In this document: positions 15,362-24,802 of the stretch, in pieces | How the letters are laid out: the number at the start of each line of letters is the position of its first letter | Position numbering within the stretch: the first letter of the stretch is position 1 | Source of the DNA: Gp7-AA6 sp963832145 | GTDB lineage: Bacteria > Acidobacteriota > Thermoanaerobaculia > UBA5066 > Gp7-AA6 | Direction of reading: 5' to 3' | Assembly: GCA_963832145.1 (NCBI GenBank) | Contig: CAWHTA010000011.1 | Location: 248,001 to 312,000 of the forward strand | Length of the DNA stretch: 64,000 nt | Made by a program: the position numbers and the translations under genes | Notes under the pieces: generated by a model | Databases searched by the model: none | What the model was told of the DNA's origin: nothing | The model's input: the letters and a program-made list of their open reading frames with translations, nothing else

Positions 15362-17143
15362 CTACAGGGGCCAGAACACCGGAATGAGCAGCATCGAGAA
15401 GACGAACACGATGGCGGTCAGCGGAAGCCCGACGCGGGCGAAGTCGAAGAACTTGTAGCGGCCGGGACCATACACGAGGACGCACGAGGGCTCGAGCGGG
15501 GTCAGGAAGGAGCAGGAAGCCGCGAAAGTGACCGCCATGACGAGGGCGCGGGGGTTCAGGTCGAGCGTGCGGGCGACCGCGATCGCCACGGGCAGGAGGA
15601 CGAGCGCCGCGGCCTGGTTCGACATCGGCTGCGTGAGGACGACAGTGAAAAGGAAGAACGCCGCGAGGAGGGCGGTACCGCCGAGCGGGCTCACGTGCTG
15701 GACGATCAGCTCCGACAAGAAGGCCGCCGTCCCGCTCTTCTCCATCGCGACGCCGAACGCGATCATGCAGCCGATCATCACCATCAGCCGCCAGTCCACG
15801 GACTCGTAGGCTTCTTCGGACGTCAAACAGCGCGTCAGGACGAGGACGACGCTCCCCAACACAAAGGCGATCACGAGCGGCAGAATCCCGCTGACGCCGA
15901 GGAGTATCGAGCCGACAAAGATCGCGGCCGCCCAGCCCGCCTTGCGCCGCCTCGGATGGTGGGCCGAGACGTCTTCCAGAAGGAAGAGGTCGTTGCCTCC
16001 CCGGACCCGGTTTAGAGCGTCCTGGCTGCCCTGTACGAGCAGCACGTCGCTCGGCTTCAATTGCGTCATCGAGAGTTTCTCGATCCGGTCCGGGCCGCCC
16101 GCCGAGTGAACAGCGAGGACCGCCAGACCGGTCTGCTCGCGGAAGCGGGCTTCCTTCAGCGTGCGGTACGCGAACTGCGAACGGGGAAGCACCATCGCCT
16201 CCATCATCCGGACCTGCTCGGACTGCAGGTCCCTGTCGGACAAGGCCGGCTTTACGTCGGCTCGAATCTCGATTCCGGCGGCGTCCTTGACCGAGAGGAT
16301 GTCTTCCGCCTTGCCTTCGATGATGAGGATGTCGTTCTCCCTCAGGGTGGCCTGGGGGCCGGGCGCGAGCTTCCTTCCCTTGTCGCGAACGATCCCGACG
16401 ATGTTCAGGTTCATCGCCGACCCGAGCTGGCTCTCGCCCAAGGTCTTCCCCGCGAGCTTGGAGCCGGGCTGAATGAGGGCCTCGGAGAGGTAGCGACGAA
16501 GGTCGTACTTGTCCGTCATTTCGCGCTGTCCGCGGTCGGGAACGAGCTTCGGGGCGACGAAGAAGAGGTAGAGAAGTCCGACTACCGTCATGCCCAGACC
16601 GACGGGCGTGAGCTCGAAGAACCCGATCGGCGCGAGTCCGTAGCGCGGAAGCTGGCTCGACACGACGAGGTTGGTGGACGTCCCGATCAGAGTGACGCTT
16701 CCAGCGAGGATCGAGGCGAAGGCGAGGGGCATCAGGACGCGGGAGAGAGCCGTCGCCGTCCGCCGCGCGACGCCGATCATGATGGGCAGGAAGACCGCCG
16801 TCGTCACCGTGTTCGAGAGGAAGGAGCTGACCGCCGCGGTGGCAACCAGGATCACGCGCGGAAGTGTCGCGGGATTCTTTCCGCTCTTTCCCGCGATCCA
16901 GAGACCAGCCCGCTCGACGACGCCCGTCCGAACGAGGCCGCCGGTCAAAACGAAAAGCGAGATCAGGAGGAGGATCGTGTCGTCGCCGAACCCGGCGAGA
17001 GCTTCCTTCGGCGTGAGCACGCGGGGAAGCGCGAGCGCCAGAAGGATGATCAGCCCGACGATGTCGACCGAAAGCTTGTCCCACGCGAACAGAACGAGCG
17101 CGACCACGAGAAGCGAAAGGACGTAGCCGATCTCGAGGGTCAC
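15362..17143 (-). CDS. DASS/SLC13-type anion transporter with TrkA-C (RCK) domains
   Basis: 593-aa inner-membrane transporter. N-terminal membrane half with SSFLSNTVTTAVFLPIM and IGTSTNLVVSSQLPRYG, the two reentrant substrate/Na motifs of the DASS family; a central soluble stretch (residues ~200-380) with two TrkA-C-like domains (AGKTLGESQLGSAMNLNIVGIVRDKG; QFAYRTLKEARFREQTGLAVLAVH); and a C-terminal membrane half with LTQPMSNQAAALVLLPVAIAVA. Likely sulfate or dicarboxylate. A sulfate-type ABC importer lies 500 bp away on the other strand, consistent with sulfate. GTG start; the YjbQ stop is 10 bp upstream, so the two are co-transcribed. Confidence 0.92.
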   Translation of the reverse strand: MTLEIGYVLSLLVVALVLFAWDKLSVDIVGLIILLALALPRVLTPKEALAGFGDDTILLLISLFVLTGGLVRTGVVERAGLWIAGKSGKNPATLPRVILVATAAVSSFLSNTVTTAVFLPIMIGVARRTATALSRVLMPLAFASILAGSVTLIGTSTNLVVSSQLPRYGLAPIGFFELTPVGLGMTVVGLLYLFFVAPKLVPDRGQREMTDKYDLRRYLSEALIQPGSKLAGKTLGESQLGSAMNLNIVGIVRDKGRKLAPGPQATLRENDILIIEGKAEDILSVKDAAGIEIRADVKPALSDRDLQSEQVRMMEAMVLPRSQFAYRTLKEARFREQTGLAVLAVHSAGGPDRIEKLSMTQLKPSDVLLVQGSQDALNRVRGGNDLFLLEDVSAHHPRRRKAGWAAAIFVGSILLGVSGILPLVIAFVLGSVVLVLTRCLTSEEAYESVDWRLMVMIGCMIAFGVAMEKSGTAAFLSELIVQHVSPLGGTALLAAFFLFTVVLTQPMSNQAAALVLLPVAIAVARTLDLNPRALVMAVTFAASCSFLTPLEPSCVLVYGPGRYKFFDFARVGLPLTAIVFVFSMLLIPVFWPL

Positions 17144-17152
17144 GACTCAGCC

Positions 17153-17557
17153 TCAGGCGCCGGCGAGGACCCGCACCTGGACGGTGCGCTCGCGGGGGCC
17201 GTCGAGCTCGATCAGGACGATCCCCTGCCATTGCCCGAGCACGGGCTTCCCCTCGTCGAGTGGAACGAGGCAGGAGACTCCGATCGCCTCGGAGAGAAAG
17301 TGCGCCGGCGAGTTCCCCTCGCCGTGGTCGAACCGGACGTCCGGCACCCACTCGGCGAGCGCGCGCTCGACGTCCGTGGTGACGTCGGCGTCCCACGTCT
17401 CGCCGATCGTCACGGCCGCGGTTGTGTGCGGCACTGACACGAGGAGCGCGCCCGACGTGGCGCCGAGCTCCTGCGCGGCGCGCTCGACCTCCTTCGTGAT
17501 TTCGACGCGCGCGATCTTCTTCTTCGTTCGAACGCGAAACTCCGCCGCGGAGGACAT
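17153..17557 (-). CDS. YjbQ / UPF0047 family protein
   Basis: 134 aa, typical length. Conserved SVPHTTAAVTIGE, HGEGNSPAHFLSEAIG and LGQWQGIVLIELDGPRERTVQVRV. Family members have been reported with weak thiamine-phosphate synthase activity, but the real role is not settled. The ATG was chosen because the family starts a few residues before FRVRTKKK; a longer upstream frame is not supported. It precedes the DASS transporter by 10 bp. Confidence 0.92.
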   Translation of the reverse strand: MSSAAEFRVRTKKKIARVEITKEVERAAQELGATSGALLVSVPHTTAAVTIGETWDADVTTDVERALAEWVPDVRFDHGEGNSPAHFLSEAIGVSCLVPLDEGKPVLGQWQGIVLIELDGPRERTVQVRVLAGA

Positions 17558-17625
17558 CGCCCGAAGTCTATGCGGAGGCGCCGGACTTCCCTCTCGGGTA
17601 TGGTTCGCGGAGAGAAGTCGGACTG

Positions 17626-18657
17626 ATGGCGAACCGCAGCCGTACGAGGGCCCTCGTTCCTCTCGCTCTCGCCCTGGGCCTCTTCGGCTGGGCGGCGTGG
17701 CCGTGGCTTCCTTTTTCGCGGGGGGCAGCGCCACCGCGCACGATCGTCTTCTACGGCTTCAGCATCCTGGCCGAGGTCTTCAACGACGCGATCTTTCCGG
17801 CCTTCGAAGCCCGATGGCGGGAGGAGCACGGCGAGGAGATCGAGGTGCTCGGCTCGTTTGCGGGCTCCGGCACGATCACCAATCAGGTCGTCCTCGGCGT
17901 GCCTGCGGACCTCGTGCTCCTTTCGCTCGAGCTCGACGCGCTTCGACTGGCGGAGGCCGGCGTCATCGCCGCGAAAAGTTGGCGAGCTCTTCCTCATCGG
18001 GGCGTCGTGAACCGGACTCCTTTCGTCATCCTCGTGCGCCCCGGTAACCCGAAGCGGATCGCCGGATTCCAGGATCTCGCGCGGCCCGGGGTCGGGGTCG
18101 TGCACCCGGACCCGCTCACGTCGGGCGGAGCGAACTGGGCGATCGTCGCGGAGTACGGCGCCGGGCTGAGGGAGCACCCGGACCAGCCCGACGCCGGATT
18201 CCAGCTCCTTCGCGGCGTCTGGAAGAACGTCATCGCCCAGGCGGCGTCGGCGCGCGCGGCACGCACTCAGTTCGAAAATGGATTCGGTGACGCGCTCGTC
18301 ACGTACGAGCAGGAAGCGCTCTGGGATCGGGCGCGCGGAAAGCTCGAGGCCGATGTCGTCTATCCGCGCCGCACGGTGTTGTCGGAGCACACGCTCGTCG
18401 TCGTGGACCGGAACGTGGATCCCGCTGAGAAGCCGATCGTCGACGCTTTCGCCCGTTTCCTCTGGAGCGATGAGGCTCAGCGCCTTTTCGTGCGCTACGG
18501 CTTCCGCAGCGTCGTCGGGGAGCGCAATAGAGACAATCCCGCGTTCGGCCACGTCGAAGACCCCTTCACCATCGAAGCTGTCGGCGGATGGGAGCGAGCC
18601 AAGCGCGAGATCGTGGACGGAGTCTGGAAGGCCCGCGTCCTTCGGGAGCTGAAGTGA
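17626..18657 (+). CDS. Sulfate ABC transporter, substrate-binding protein
   Basis: 343 aa with an N-terminal membrane/signal segment (ALVPLALALGLFGWAAWPWLPF). Periplasmic binding protein of the Sbp/CysP type: VFYGFSILAEVFNDAIFPAFE, SFAGSGTITNQVVLGVPADLVLLSLELDA, ILVRPGNPKRIAGFQDLARPGVGVVHPDPLTSGGANWAIV and ALVTYEQEALWDRARG follow the conserved order of sulfate binders. It is the first gene of a three-gene importer, and the permease GTG overlaps its stop. Tungstate or molybdate cannot be fully excluded, but the TSGGANW box favours sulfate or thiosulfate. Confidence 0.9.
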   Translation: MANRSRTRALVPLALALGLFGWAAWPWLPFSRGAAPPRTIVFYGFSILAEVFNDAIFPAFEARWREEHGEEIEVLGSFAGSGTITNQVVLGVPADLVLLSLELDALRLAEAGVIAAKSWRALPHRGVVNRTPFVILVRPGNPKRIAGFQDLARPGVGVVHPDPLTSGGANWAIVAEYGAGLREHPDQPDAGFQLLRGVWKNVIAQAASARAARTQFENGFGDALVTYEQEALWDRARGKLEADVVYPRRTVLSEHTLVVVDRNVDPAEKPIVDAFARFLWSDEAQRLFVRYGFRSVVGERNRDNPAFGHVEDPFTIEAVGGWERAKREIVDGVWKARVLRELK

Positions 18658-19469
18658 ACGACTCCCGCTCCCGGCGCGAGGCGCTCGTCCCCGTCGGATT
18701 CCTTCTGCTCGTTCTCTTTCCGCTCATCCTGATGCCCCTCGCCGCTGTCTTCGTTTTCGCTTTCCGCGGAGGCGCGGGCGAGTTCCTGCAGGCGCTCAAG
18801 GCACGCGAAGCGCTCTTCGCGATGCGCTTTTCCCTCCTCATCGCTTTCGCCACCGCCGCCGTCAACGCCGTACTCGGTACCTACGCGGCCTACGTTCTGT
18901 CGAAGTACCGTTTCACGGGCGAGAGGGCGCTCGGTATCGTCGTGAACCTTCCTGTGGCGATCCCGACTGTCGTCGTCGGTACGTCTCTCCTTCTCCTCTG
19001 GGGACCGATCGGGCTACTCGGCAAGGCTCTCGAGCCCCTCGGCTTCCGGCCGATGTTCACGCCTCTGGGCGTTCTCCTCGCCCACCTCTTTGTGACCTTT
19101 CCCTACATGCTCGGTGCAGTCAAACCCGTACTGGACGAGCTCGAAACGACTTACGAAGAGGCCGCCTATACGATCGGCGCGAGCCGGTGGCAGACGTTTC
19201 GCCACGTCCTGCTCCCGGCGCTCAAGGGCGGGATCTTCTCCGGTGCGCTCCTCACTTTCGCTCACTCGCTCGGCGAGTTCGGAGCCACGGTCATGGTCTC
19301 GGGGAACCTGAGGCTTCGGACGCAGACAGCGCCTCTCTACATCTTTGCGCAGTTCGAGGCGGGCAACATCGCCCAGGCCAACGCCGTTGCGGCGGTGCTC
19401 GCGACCCTGTCGTTCGCGATCTTCTTCGTGCTCCTCCGCTACTCAGCGCGGCGCGAGAGGGGGAGATAG
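18654..19469 (+). CDS. Sulfate-type ABC transporter permease
   Basis: 271 aa with six hydrophobic segments and the EAA loop EEAAYTIGASRWQTFRHVLLPALKGG near residue 170, followed by FAHSLGEFGATVMVSGN. The GTG at 18654 overlaps the binding-protein stop (GTGA); an upstream ATG in frame would overlap more and is less likely. Only one permease gene is present, whereas sulfate importers usually have CysT and CysW, so the channel here must be a homodimer like ModB. The ATPase follows 6 bp later. Confidence 0.9.
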   Translation: MNDSRSRREALVPVGFLLLVLFPLILMPLAAVFVFAFRGGAGEFLQALKAREALFAMRFSLLIAFATAAVNAVLGTYAAYVLSKYRFTGERALGIVVNLPVAIPTVVVGTSLLLLWGPIGLLGKALEPLGFRPMFTPLGVLLAHLFVTFPYMLGAVKPVLDELETTYEEAAYTIGASRWQTFRHVLLPALKGGIFSGALLTFAHSLGEFGATVMVSGNLRLRTQTAPLYIFAQFEAGNIAQANAVAAVLATLSFAIFFVLLRYSARRERGR

Positions 19470-19475
19470 AAGCCG

Positions 19476-21320
19476 ATGTCGATCGTCCTCACCGACCTGA
19501 CGAAGCTGTACCACGGCTCACGGGTCGTGGATCGAGTCAGCCTCGAAGTGGGCAACGGCGAGCTCTTCGTGCTCCTCGGCGCGAGCGGTAGCGGGAAGAG
19601 CACGATCCTGAGACTGATCGCAGGCCTCTCCCGGGCGGACAGTGGGACGATCCAGCTCCACGGGCGCGACGTCACGTCGGAACGGCCGCAGACGAGAGGC
19701 GTCGGGCTCGTCTTCCAGAACTACTCGATCTTCCGGCACATGAGCGTCGCGGAGAACGTCGAATTCGGACTGAAGATCCGCGGGACGCCGACGGCTGAGC
19801 GCGTGCGCCGGCGCGAGGAGCTCCTCGACCTGATCGGTCTCGGCGGTCTCGGCAACCGCTACGCCGACCAGCTCTCGGGCGGACAGCAGCAACGCGTCGC
19901 CCTGGCCCGCGCGCTCGCCTACGAGCCGAGCATCCTTCTGCTCGACGAACCCTTCGGGGCTCTCGACGTGAAGATCCGCGCGCAACTCCGCCAGAGCCTG
20001 AAGGAGGTACAGCAGAAGCTCGGAGTTACCACGATTCTCGTGACTCACGACCAGGAGGAAGGGTTCGAGCTTGGCAACCGGATCGGGGTCATCGAGCGGG
20101 GACGGCTTCTCGAAGTGGGAGAACCCGAGGACCTTTACTTCCGGCCACGCACGTCGGCCGTCGCCACGTTTCTCGGATCGGGAACCCTCCTCGTCGGCCG
20201 CTGCAAGGCGGGAGAGGCACACTTCGGACCCCTCGTTCTTCCGATACCGCCGGAGGTGCCACACGAGGACGGCGCGCGGGTCCGGGTCCTCTTCCGCCCG
20301 GAGCAGGTCGAGCTCCGCGACGAAGAGCCGGGTGGGAAGCTCGTGCTCGGCCGCGGCGAAGTCGTGCAGGGCACGTTCACCGGACCGTTAAGGCGACTTC
20401 GGGTGCGGCTCGAGCCACTCTCCGCCACGCGACAGATCGCGCCGGCGCCACCCTACGGCGAGACGGGACTTCTCGTGGACGCCGCAGTCCCCTCGGAACA
20501 CGAGGTCACCGCGGCGAGGCCATGGGTCGCAGTCCGCGAGTGGCACATCCTGCGCCGGCCGGCGCCGAGGGTACTCGTCGTCGAGCCCGCGACCGGGACG
20601 AGCGAAGCGCTCACCATGGGCGGAGTCCTCGAGCGCGCGCTCGACGGAACGCTCACGGTTCTCGGAGTCGCTCCCGACCGGGAGAGGGAAGAACCGCTGC
20701 GCGCGAGGCTGTCCGAACGCCTGAAGGACTCCGGCTTCCCGCCGTCTTCCGTCCGCGTTCGTCACGGCGACCGGGCGGACGCGATCCTGCAGGAGCAGGA
20801 GGAGAACGTCTATGACTTCGTCCTGCTCGGTGCGGAGGAGTCCCCCGGCGAACCACTCGACCCGGTGATCGAGACGTTGCTCGATCGGATCGTGACCCCA
20901 CTGCTCTTCGTGAAGAGCGAGGCGGCGCGGCCGGAACGGATTCTCGTCTGCACGGCTGTCGGCGAGCCGGGCAAGGCCGACATCCGCGTCGGCGGGTGGA
21001 TCGCGCGCCAGCTCGGCGCCCGCGTGACGCTGTTGCACGTAGCCCACTCCGGCGGCGAGCCGCCGAGCTGGGTTCTCAGTCACCTCGAGCGCGGTGTCGC
21101 GACCCTTCAGTCCCTCAACGTCGAAAGCGAGTTCCGCATCCGGACGGCACCCTCGCCCCTAGAGGGAATCCGGGAGGAAGAAAGCGCGACAGCGCCGGGC
21201 CTCGTCGTCATCGGCGGCCACGGACCGGCGGCGCGAACGCGGTCCAGCGCCGATGACATCACCCGCCAGGTGCTCCGATTCGCGAGGTCTCCCGTGCTCG
21301 TCGTACCGGAGAACGCCTAA
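19476..21320 (+). CDS. ABC transporter ATPase fused to C-terminal UspA-like domains
   Basis: 614 aa. Residues ~1-235 are a complete CysA-type ATPase: Walker A GASGSGKST, Q-loop VFQNYSIF, signature LSGGQQQRVALARAL, Walker B ILLLDEPFGALD and switch THD. Residues ~240-360 are a TOBE-like regulatory region. The remaining ~250 residues are two universal-stress-like repeats: VLVVEPATGTSEALTMGGVL...YDFVLLGAEESPGEP and ILVCTAVGEPGKADIRVGGWIARQLGARVTLLHVAH...PGLVVIGGHGP...SPVLVVPENA. The ATPase and permease form the importer with the upstream binding protein. A Usp tail on a sulfate importer ATPase could let nucleotide or stress state gate uptake (inference). Confidence 0.92.
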   Translation: MSIVLTDLTKLYHGSRVVDRVSLEVGNGELFVLLGASGSGKSTILRLIAGLSRADSGTIQLHGRDVTSERPQTRGVGLVFQNYSIFRHMSVAENVEFGLKIRGTPTAERVRRREELLDLIGLGGLGNRYADQLSGGQQQRVALARALAYEPSILLLDEPFGALDVKIRAQLRQSLKEVQQKLGVTTILVTHDQEEGFELGNRIGVIERGRLLEVGEPEDLYFRPRTSAVATFLGSGTLLVGRCKAGEAHFGPLVLPIPPEVPHEDGARVRVLFRPEQVELRDEEPGGKLVLGRGEVVQGTFTGPLRRLRVRLEPLSATRQIAPAPPYGETGLLVDAAVPSEHEVTAARPWVAVREWHILRRPAPRVLVVEPATGTSEALTMGGVLERALDGTLTVLGVAPDREREEPLRARLSERLKDSGFPPSSVRVRHGDRADAILQEQEENVYDFVLLGAEESPGEPLDPVIETLLDRIVTPLLFVKSEAARPERILVCTAVGEPGKADIRVGGWIARQLGARVTLLHVAHSGGEPPSWVLSHLERGVATLQSLNVESEFRIRTAPSPLEGIREEESATAPGLVVIGGHGPAARTRSSADDITRQVLRFARSPVLVVPENA

Positions 21321-21326
21321 GCGAAG

Positions 21327-22475
21327 CTACCTCGTCGGGTAGAGCGCCCTGTAGGTCTCCGCGTAGAGAGTCACCCGCCGCACGTAGTCGCGCGTTTCGT
21401 GGAACGGGTGCGACTCGAGGATCTCGTCCTCCGGACGGCCGGCGTTCTCGCGGAGCACGCGCGCCATGCGGGTCGGCCCGCCGTTGTACGCCGCCAGGGC
21501 GTAGTGAACGTTGCCGCCGAAGCGGTCGAGCAGCTGGCGGAAGTAGGCGGCGCCGAGCCGCGCGTTGACGCCGGGGTCGTACAGGAACGCGCGGCGATAC
21601 CTGACCCGCAGAACGGAACGCGCGAGCGGCTCGGCGGTGCCCGGGAGGAGCTGCGTGAGCCCGATCGCTCCGGCCCTCGACTTCGCGTCGGAGTCGAAGA
21701 CGCTTTCCTGGCGCACGAGGCCGCGGAGGACCGCCGGGTCGAGCCGGAACTCGCGGGCGCTCTTCGGGAGGAGCTCGTTCTCCTCGACCGGGTAGTGCAG
21801 GCGCCGCCAGCCGTCGGGGACGCGGCTCTCCTCCGCCGTGCCGATCTCGGGAAACGCACGCTTGACCGCCGCGGCCGCGGAGAGAAAGCGCCCGAGCGCG
21901 AAATCCGCTTCCGCGACACGCAGGTCGCGGCCGCGCGAAGGCGGATGAACACGCACTTCCGCCGCGGCCTCCTCGAACATGCGCAGCCGCAGGAGCTCGT
22001 CCACGCGCCGGAACTCGGCGGACTCGCGGATCGGCTCGGGAAGCGCCGGTTTCGCGACCGCGGCGGGACCCTTGTAGCGCCGCCGCGCGAACCGCGTGTA
22101 CACGTCGGCCGGGTTGCCCGCCGCGAGCGACGCGTAGAGCGACTGCGCCTCCGCGCGGCGGCGGAGCCTCTCGAGGGCTCGCGCGCGCCAGTAAGTGAGG
22201 CGACGGTCGCGCCAGACGTCTTCGTACGAGTCCGCGAGCGCCTCGAACCGCGAGAGCGCGCCGGCGAAGTCTCCGGCGCGCCAGCGCGACCACGCGAGCT
22301 CCCACACCGGCTCGAAGCCGCGAACGGTTCCCCGCGTTTCCCGCGTGAGCTGTCGCGCGCGGGCGAGAGCGCCGTCGAAGTCGCCGGCCTCGCGGTCGAG
22401 CGCAATCAGACGCTCGAGCGCGGTCACGCGGACCGCCGCCGGCGCAGATCCGACGGCGACGCCATCGTAGAGCAC
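21327..22475 (-). CDS. Soluble lytic transglycosylase, C-terminal catalytic part
   Basis: 382 codons in one frame from a GTG; this is the 3' half of a ~720-codon gene split by indels. The SLT domain holds the catalytic glutamate in LVRQESVFDSDAKSRAGAIGLTQLLPGTA, then NARLGAAYFRQLLDRFGGNVHYALAAYNGGPTRM and EILESHPFHETRDYVRRV. Residues before that are TPR-like helices (ALARARQL, YWRARALERLRRRAEAQSLYASLA) as in Slt70's U-shaped ring. The protein cleaves murein glycan strands in the periplasm. The frame is open upstream of the GTG (FHADLLRADLILARIREKAGDRP), showing that this is not an independent gene. Confidence 0.85.
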   Translation of the reverse strand: MLYDGVAVGSAPAAVRVTALERLIALDREAGDFDGALARARQLTRETRGTVRGFEPVWELAWSRWRAGDFAGALSRFEALADSYEDVWRDRRLTYWRARALERLRRRAEAQSLYASLAAGNPADVYTRFARRRYKGPAAVAKPALPEPIRESAEFRRVDELLRLRMFEEAAAEVRVHPPSRGRDLRVAEADFALGRFLSAAAAVKRAFPEIGTAEESRVPDGWRRLHYPVEENELLPKSAREFRLDPAVLRGLVRQESVFDSDAKSRAGAIGLTQLLPGTAEPLARSVLRVRYRRAFLYDPGVNARLGAAYFRQLLDRFGGNVHYALAAYNGGPTRMARVLRENAGRPEDEILESHPFHETRDYVRRVTLYAETYRALYPTR

Positions 22476-22605
22476 GCGAACGGGACGGACCGCGGGAGTC
22501 TTCGCGACGGGACGGTCTCCCGCTTTCTCCCGGATCCGCGCGAGGATCAGGTCCGCGCGGAGAAGGTCCGCGTGGAACCGCTCCGGCGTAGCCGCGTGGA
22601 ACGCG

Positions 22606-23491
22606 CTCCGCCGCCGCCTGCGCGGCTCCCGCTTTTCCCGTGGCCCTCAGCGCGCGGGCGAGAGCGAGCTGGTTCGCCGGGCGGTCTTCGAGCGGCCAGG
22701 CGGCGGGCCGCTCCGAGAGGAGCCTCAATCCGCGCTTCGAGTCTCCGGCCGCGACGAGCGCGCGACCGCGCCGGGCGCGGTCGGCCGCGGAAAGCCGGCG
22801 CTCCTCGGCACGGAGGACGGCGCGCGCGGCCGCGGGCGTCGCCTTCGCCGCGTCGGTCGTCGGCGCGCGAAGTAGGAGCGTTCGCGCGGCGGACGAAACC
22901 GACCGCGCATTCTTCAGCCGGGAGCCGAGCCGGATCCGATCGAGCTCGATCGCGACGAGCTCGCTCCCCTGACCGGCCGTCGCCGCCCGGTCGAGAGCGT
23001 CGAGGGCTTCGCGCGGGCGACCCGTTTTCTCGAGCGCGCGGGCCAGCTCGCGCCCGACCCGTGTCTTGCGCGCGAAAGGCTCCGCCCGACTCGAAGGCGA
23101 GCCTCCACTCCGTCGCCGCATCCGCGAGCCGCCCCGCCTTTTCGAGCACGCGCCCGAGCCGGTCCCGCCGGTACGGCTCGAGACCGATCGCCTCCGCCTC
23201 CGCGGCGCGCAGCCGCCGCTCCGCCGACGCGAAGTCCTTCCGGCGCTCGTCGTCGCTCGCGAGAAGGAGCGCGACGCGCGCGTCCCAGGCGCGCTGGTTC
23301 GCGCGGCGCCGGATCTCGAGCAGGACCGACTCCCCCTCCGCGCGGTCCCCCTTCTCGAGCAGGTCCGCCGCGCGGGCGAACTCCGCGTCGAAGTCGGACG
23401 TGACCGGCCGGATGGCGATGTCGGCGCGTAGCGCGGCCGGGGCGAGAAACTCCACCGTGAGAAGCGCGACCGCCAGAAATCGGCGAACCAT
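22606..23491 (-). CDS. Soluble lytic transglycosylase, N-terminal TPR part (frameshifted)
   Basis: Starts MVRRFLAVALLTVEFLAPAALRA, a signal peptide, then TPR-like helices (FDAEFARAADLLEKGDRAEGESVL; RRKDFASAERRLRAAEAEAIG; RLADAATEWRLAFES). After AFESG the frame is lost at GCCTTTCGCG near 23076, where removing one T of the triplet gives AFARKTRVGRELARALEKTGRPREALDALDRA. A second indel near 22608 is needed to join the catalytic part. The combined length is 721 codons plus two bases, about the size of Slt-family enzymes, and no stop or large loss occurs, so the gene was probably intact in the organism. Confidence 0.75.
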
Positions 23492-23533
23492 CGTGAGGAA
23501 AACGATCCGGGGGTCGAAGGAATTCGGCCGGCG

Positions 23534-24289
23534 TCAGGACGGAATCAGCCTGCGATCCCCTCCCGCCAGGACTTCGACGAGCTCCTCGTAGTAGTAGTCG
23601 GCGCCGGAGCGCGCTTCCCGCGGCACCCTCTCCTCGTAGAGCGCGCGGCCGCGCTCGATGTCGCCGGACAGAAGCGCGTAGAGGTTGCCGTGCCTGCGTC
23701 CGAGCGCGACCGCGTGCTCGTTGTAGAGCTTGATCTCCGAGGCGAGGAGGTGCGCGAATCGCCGCGCTTCGTCACGGCTCCCCTCGTTCTCCGGGGAAGC
23801 GAGAGGGCCCGCGGGCGATGAGTATTCCTCCGACTCCGGGATCTCCCACGGCGCGAGGGGCGGCGCGGGAACGAGCTTCCTCTTCGCGAGGCGATCGACG
23901 ACGAGGCCGGCCAGGTAGGTGAGAACCGCGACGGCTTCGGGTTCGAGCGCGCCGCGCGCTCCGTCCGCGTACACGGCCCCGGAAACCTTCTCGCGCACGA
24001 CGAACGGGACGAGAACCGCCGCGGCGGCGTCGTCGGCGCCGAGGGCGCGCGACACGTCGTTGCCGGCCTTGAGCTGCTGGGGAACGCCGGCGATCGCGCG
24101 GTCGATCGATTCCGAGGGCTCGAGCGTCCGTCGATCCACGCCCGCGCCCGAAAAACCGGCGGATTTCCAGACCTCGACCCGGCCGGCGCGCAGCACCAGA
24201 AGTGCGACCCGCGACGCGTGGCGCCGGCACTCCTCGAGGAAGCGGGAGAGCGCCTCGACCTGGCCCGACGCCCCGTCCAGGCGCCGCAC
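23534..24289 (-). CDS. GAF-like domain protein
   Basis: 251 aa from a GTG. Residues ~15-140 look like a GAF sensor fold (ALSRFLEECRRHASRVALLVLRAGRVEVWKSAGFSG ... AAAVLVPFVVREKVSGAVYADGARGALEPEAVAVLTYLAGLVVDRL). The C-terminal third is helical and aromatic-rich (RRFAHLLASEIKLYNEHAVALGRRHGNLYALL...YEERV...ADYYYEELVEVLAGG), a segment common in acidobacterial GAF proteins. The start is uncertain: a neighbouring frame upstream reads LLLSERARIIDIVKGVSRRR, which is also protein-like, so an indel may hide extra N-terminal residues. Ligand and partner unknown. Confidence 0.75.
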   Translation of the reverse strand: MRRLDGASGQVEALSRFLEECRRHASRVALLVLRAGRVEVWKSAGFSGAGVDRRTLEPSESIDRAIAGVPQQLKAGNDVSRALGADDAAAAVLVPFVVREKVSGAVYADGARGALEPEAVAVLTYLAGLVVDRLAKRKLVPAPPLAPWEIPESEEYSSPAGPLASPENEGSRDEARRFAHLLASEIKLYNEHAVALGRRHGNLYALLSGDIERGRALYEERVPREARSGADYYYEELVEVLAGGDRRLIPS

Positions 24290-24525
24290 CGACTCCGGAT
24301 GGACGCCCCCATGGCCGTTCGACGCCGGCGGGAAACCCCCTTCACGATATCGATTATCCGGGCCCGTTCCGACAAGAGCAACCGCGCTAAACCGCTGCGA
24401 GACAGAAATTTGGGAAAGTCAGGAAGGAGTCGCGGGCCGCAGGCGTTAAGGGTCGCGGAACGTCCCGGGATCCCCGCTCTGGTAACGCCTGTTTTGCCCT
24501 AAGTCTCTGCTAATAAAGCATTTCC

Positions 24526-24554
24526 TTGACGCTCGGAATCTGCCAGAGTAAGAT
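24526..24554 (+). promoter_or_regulatory. Sigma-70-type promoter of the rpsU operon
   Basis: TTGACG, a 17-bp spacer and TAAGAT, about 35 bp upstream of rpsU. The upstream 20 bp are AT-rich for this genome (CTAATAAAGCATTT), an UP-like element. It would drive rpsU-mutS2-dnaG-rpoD. Confidence 0.75.
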
Positions 24555-24589
24555 CGTGGATCGTCCCAAGTCCGTCGAGAAGGGGGTGA

Positions 24590-24802
24590 ATGTCAGTGCC
24601 TCTCGTCCACGTCAAAGAAGACGAGTCCTTCGAGAACGCGATGAGGCGCTTCAAGCGCAAGTGCGAGAAGTCCGGGATCCTCTCGGAGCTGAAGAAACGC
24701 CAGCACTACGAGAAACCGAGCGCGAAGAGAAAGCGCAAGGCGATCCAGGCCCGCAAGAAGATGCTCCGCAAGATTTCGGAGGAGCGTCGAGCCACCCCGT
24801 AG
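24590..24802 (+). CDS. rpsU: 30S ribosomal protein S21
   Basis: 70 aa (68 if the GTG two codons later is used, which is better spaced from AAGGGGGTGA and gives the usual MPLVHVKEDE start). Typical S21 sequence: ESFENAMRRFKRKCEKSGILSELKKRQHYEKPSAKRKRK with a basic C-terminus. Small-subunit protein involved in start-codon selection. First gene of a macromolecular synthesis operon with mutS2, dnaG and rpoD. Confidence 0.97.
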   Translation: MSVPLVHVKEDESFENAMRRFKRKCEKSGILSELKKRQHYEKPSAKRKRKAIQARKKMLRKISEERRATP

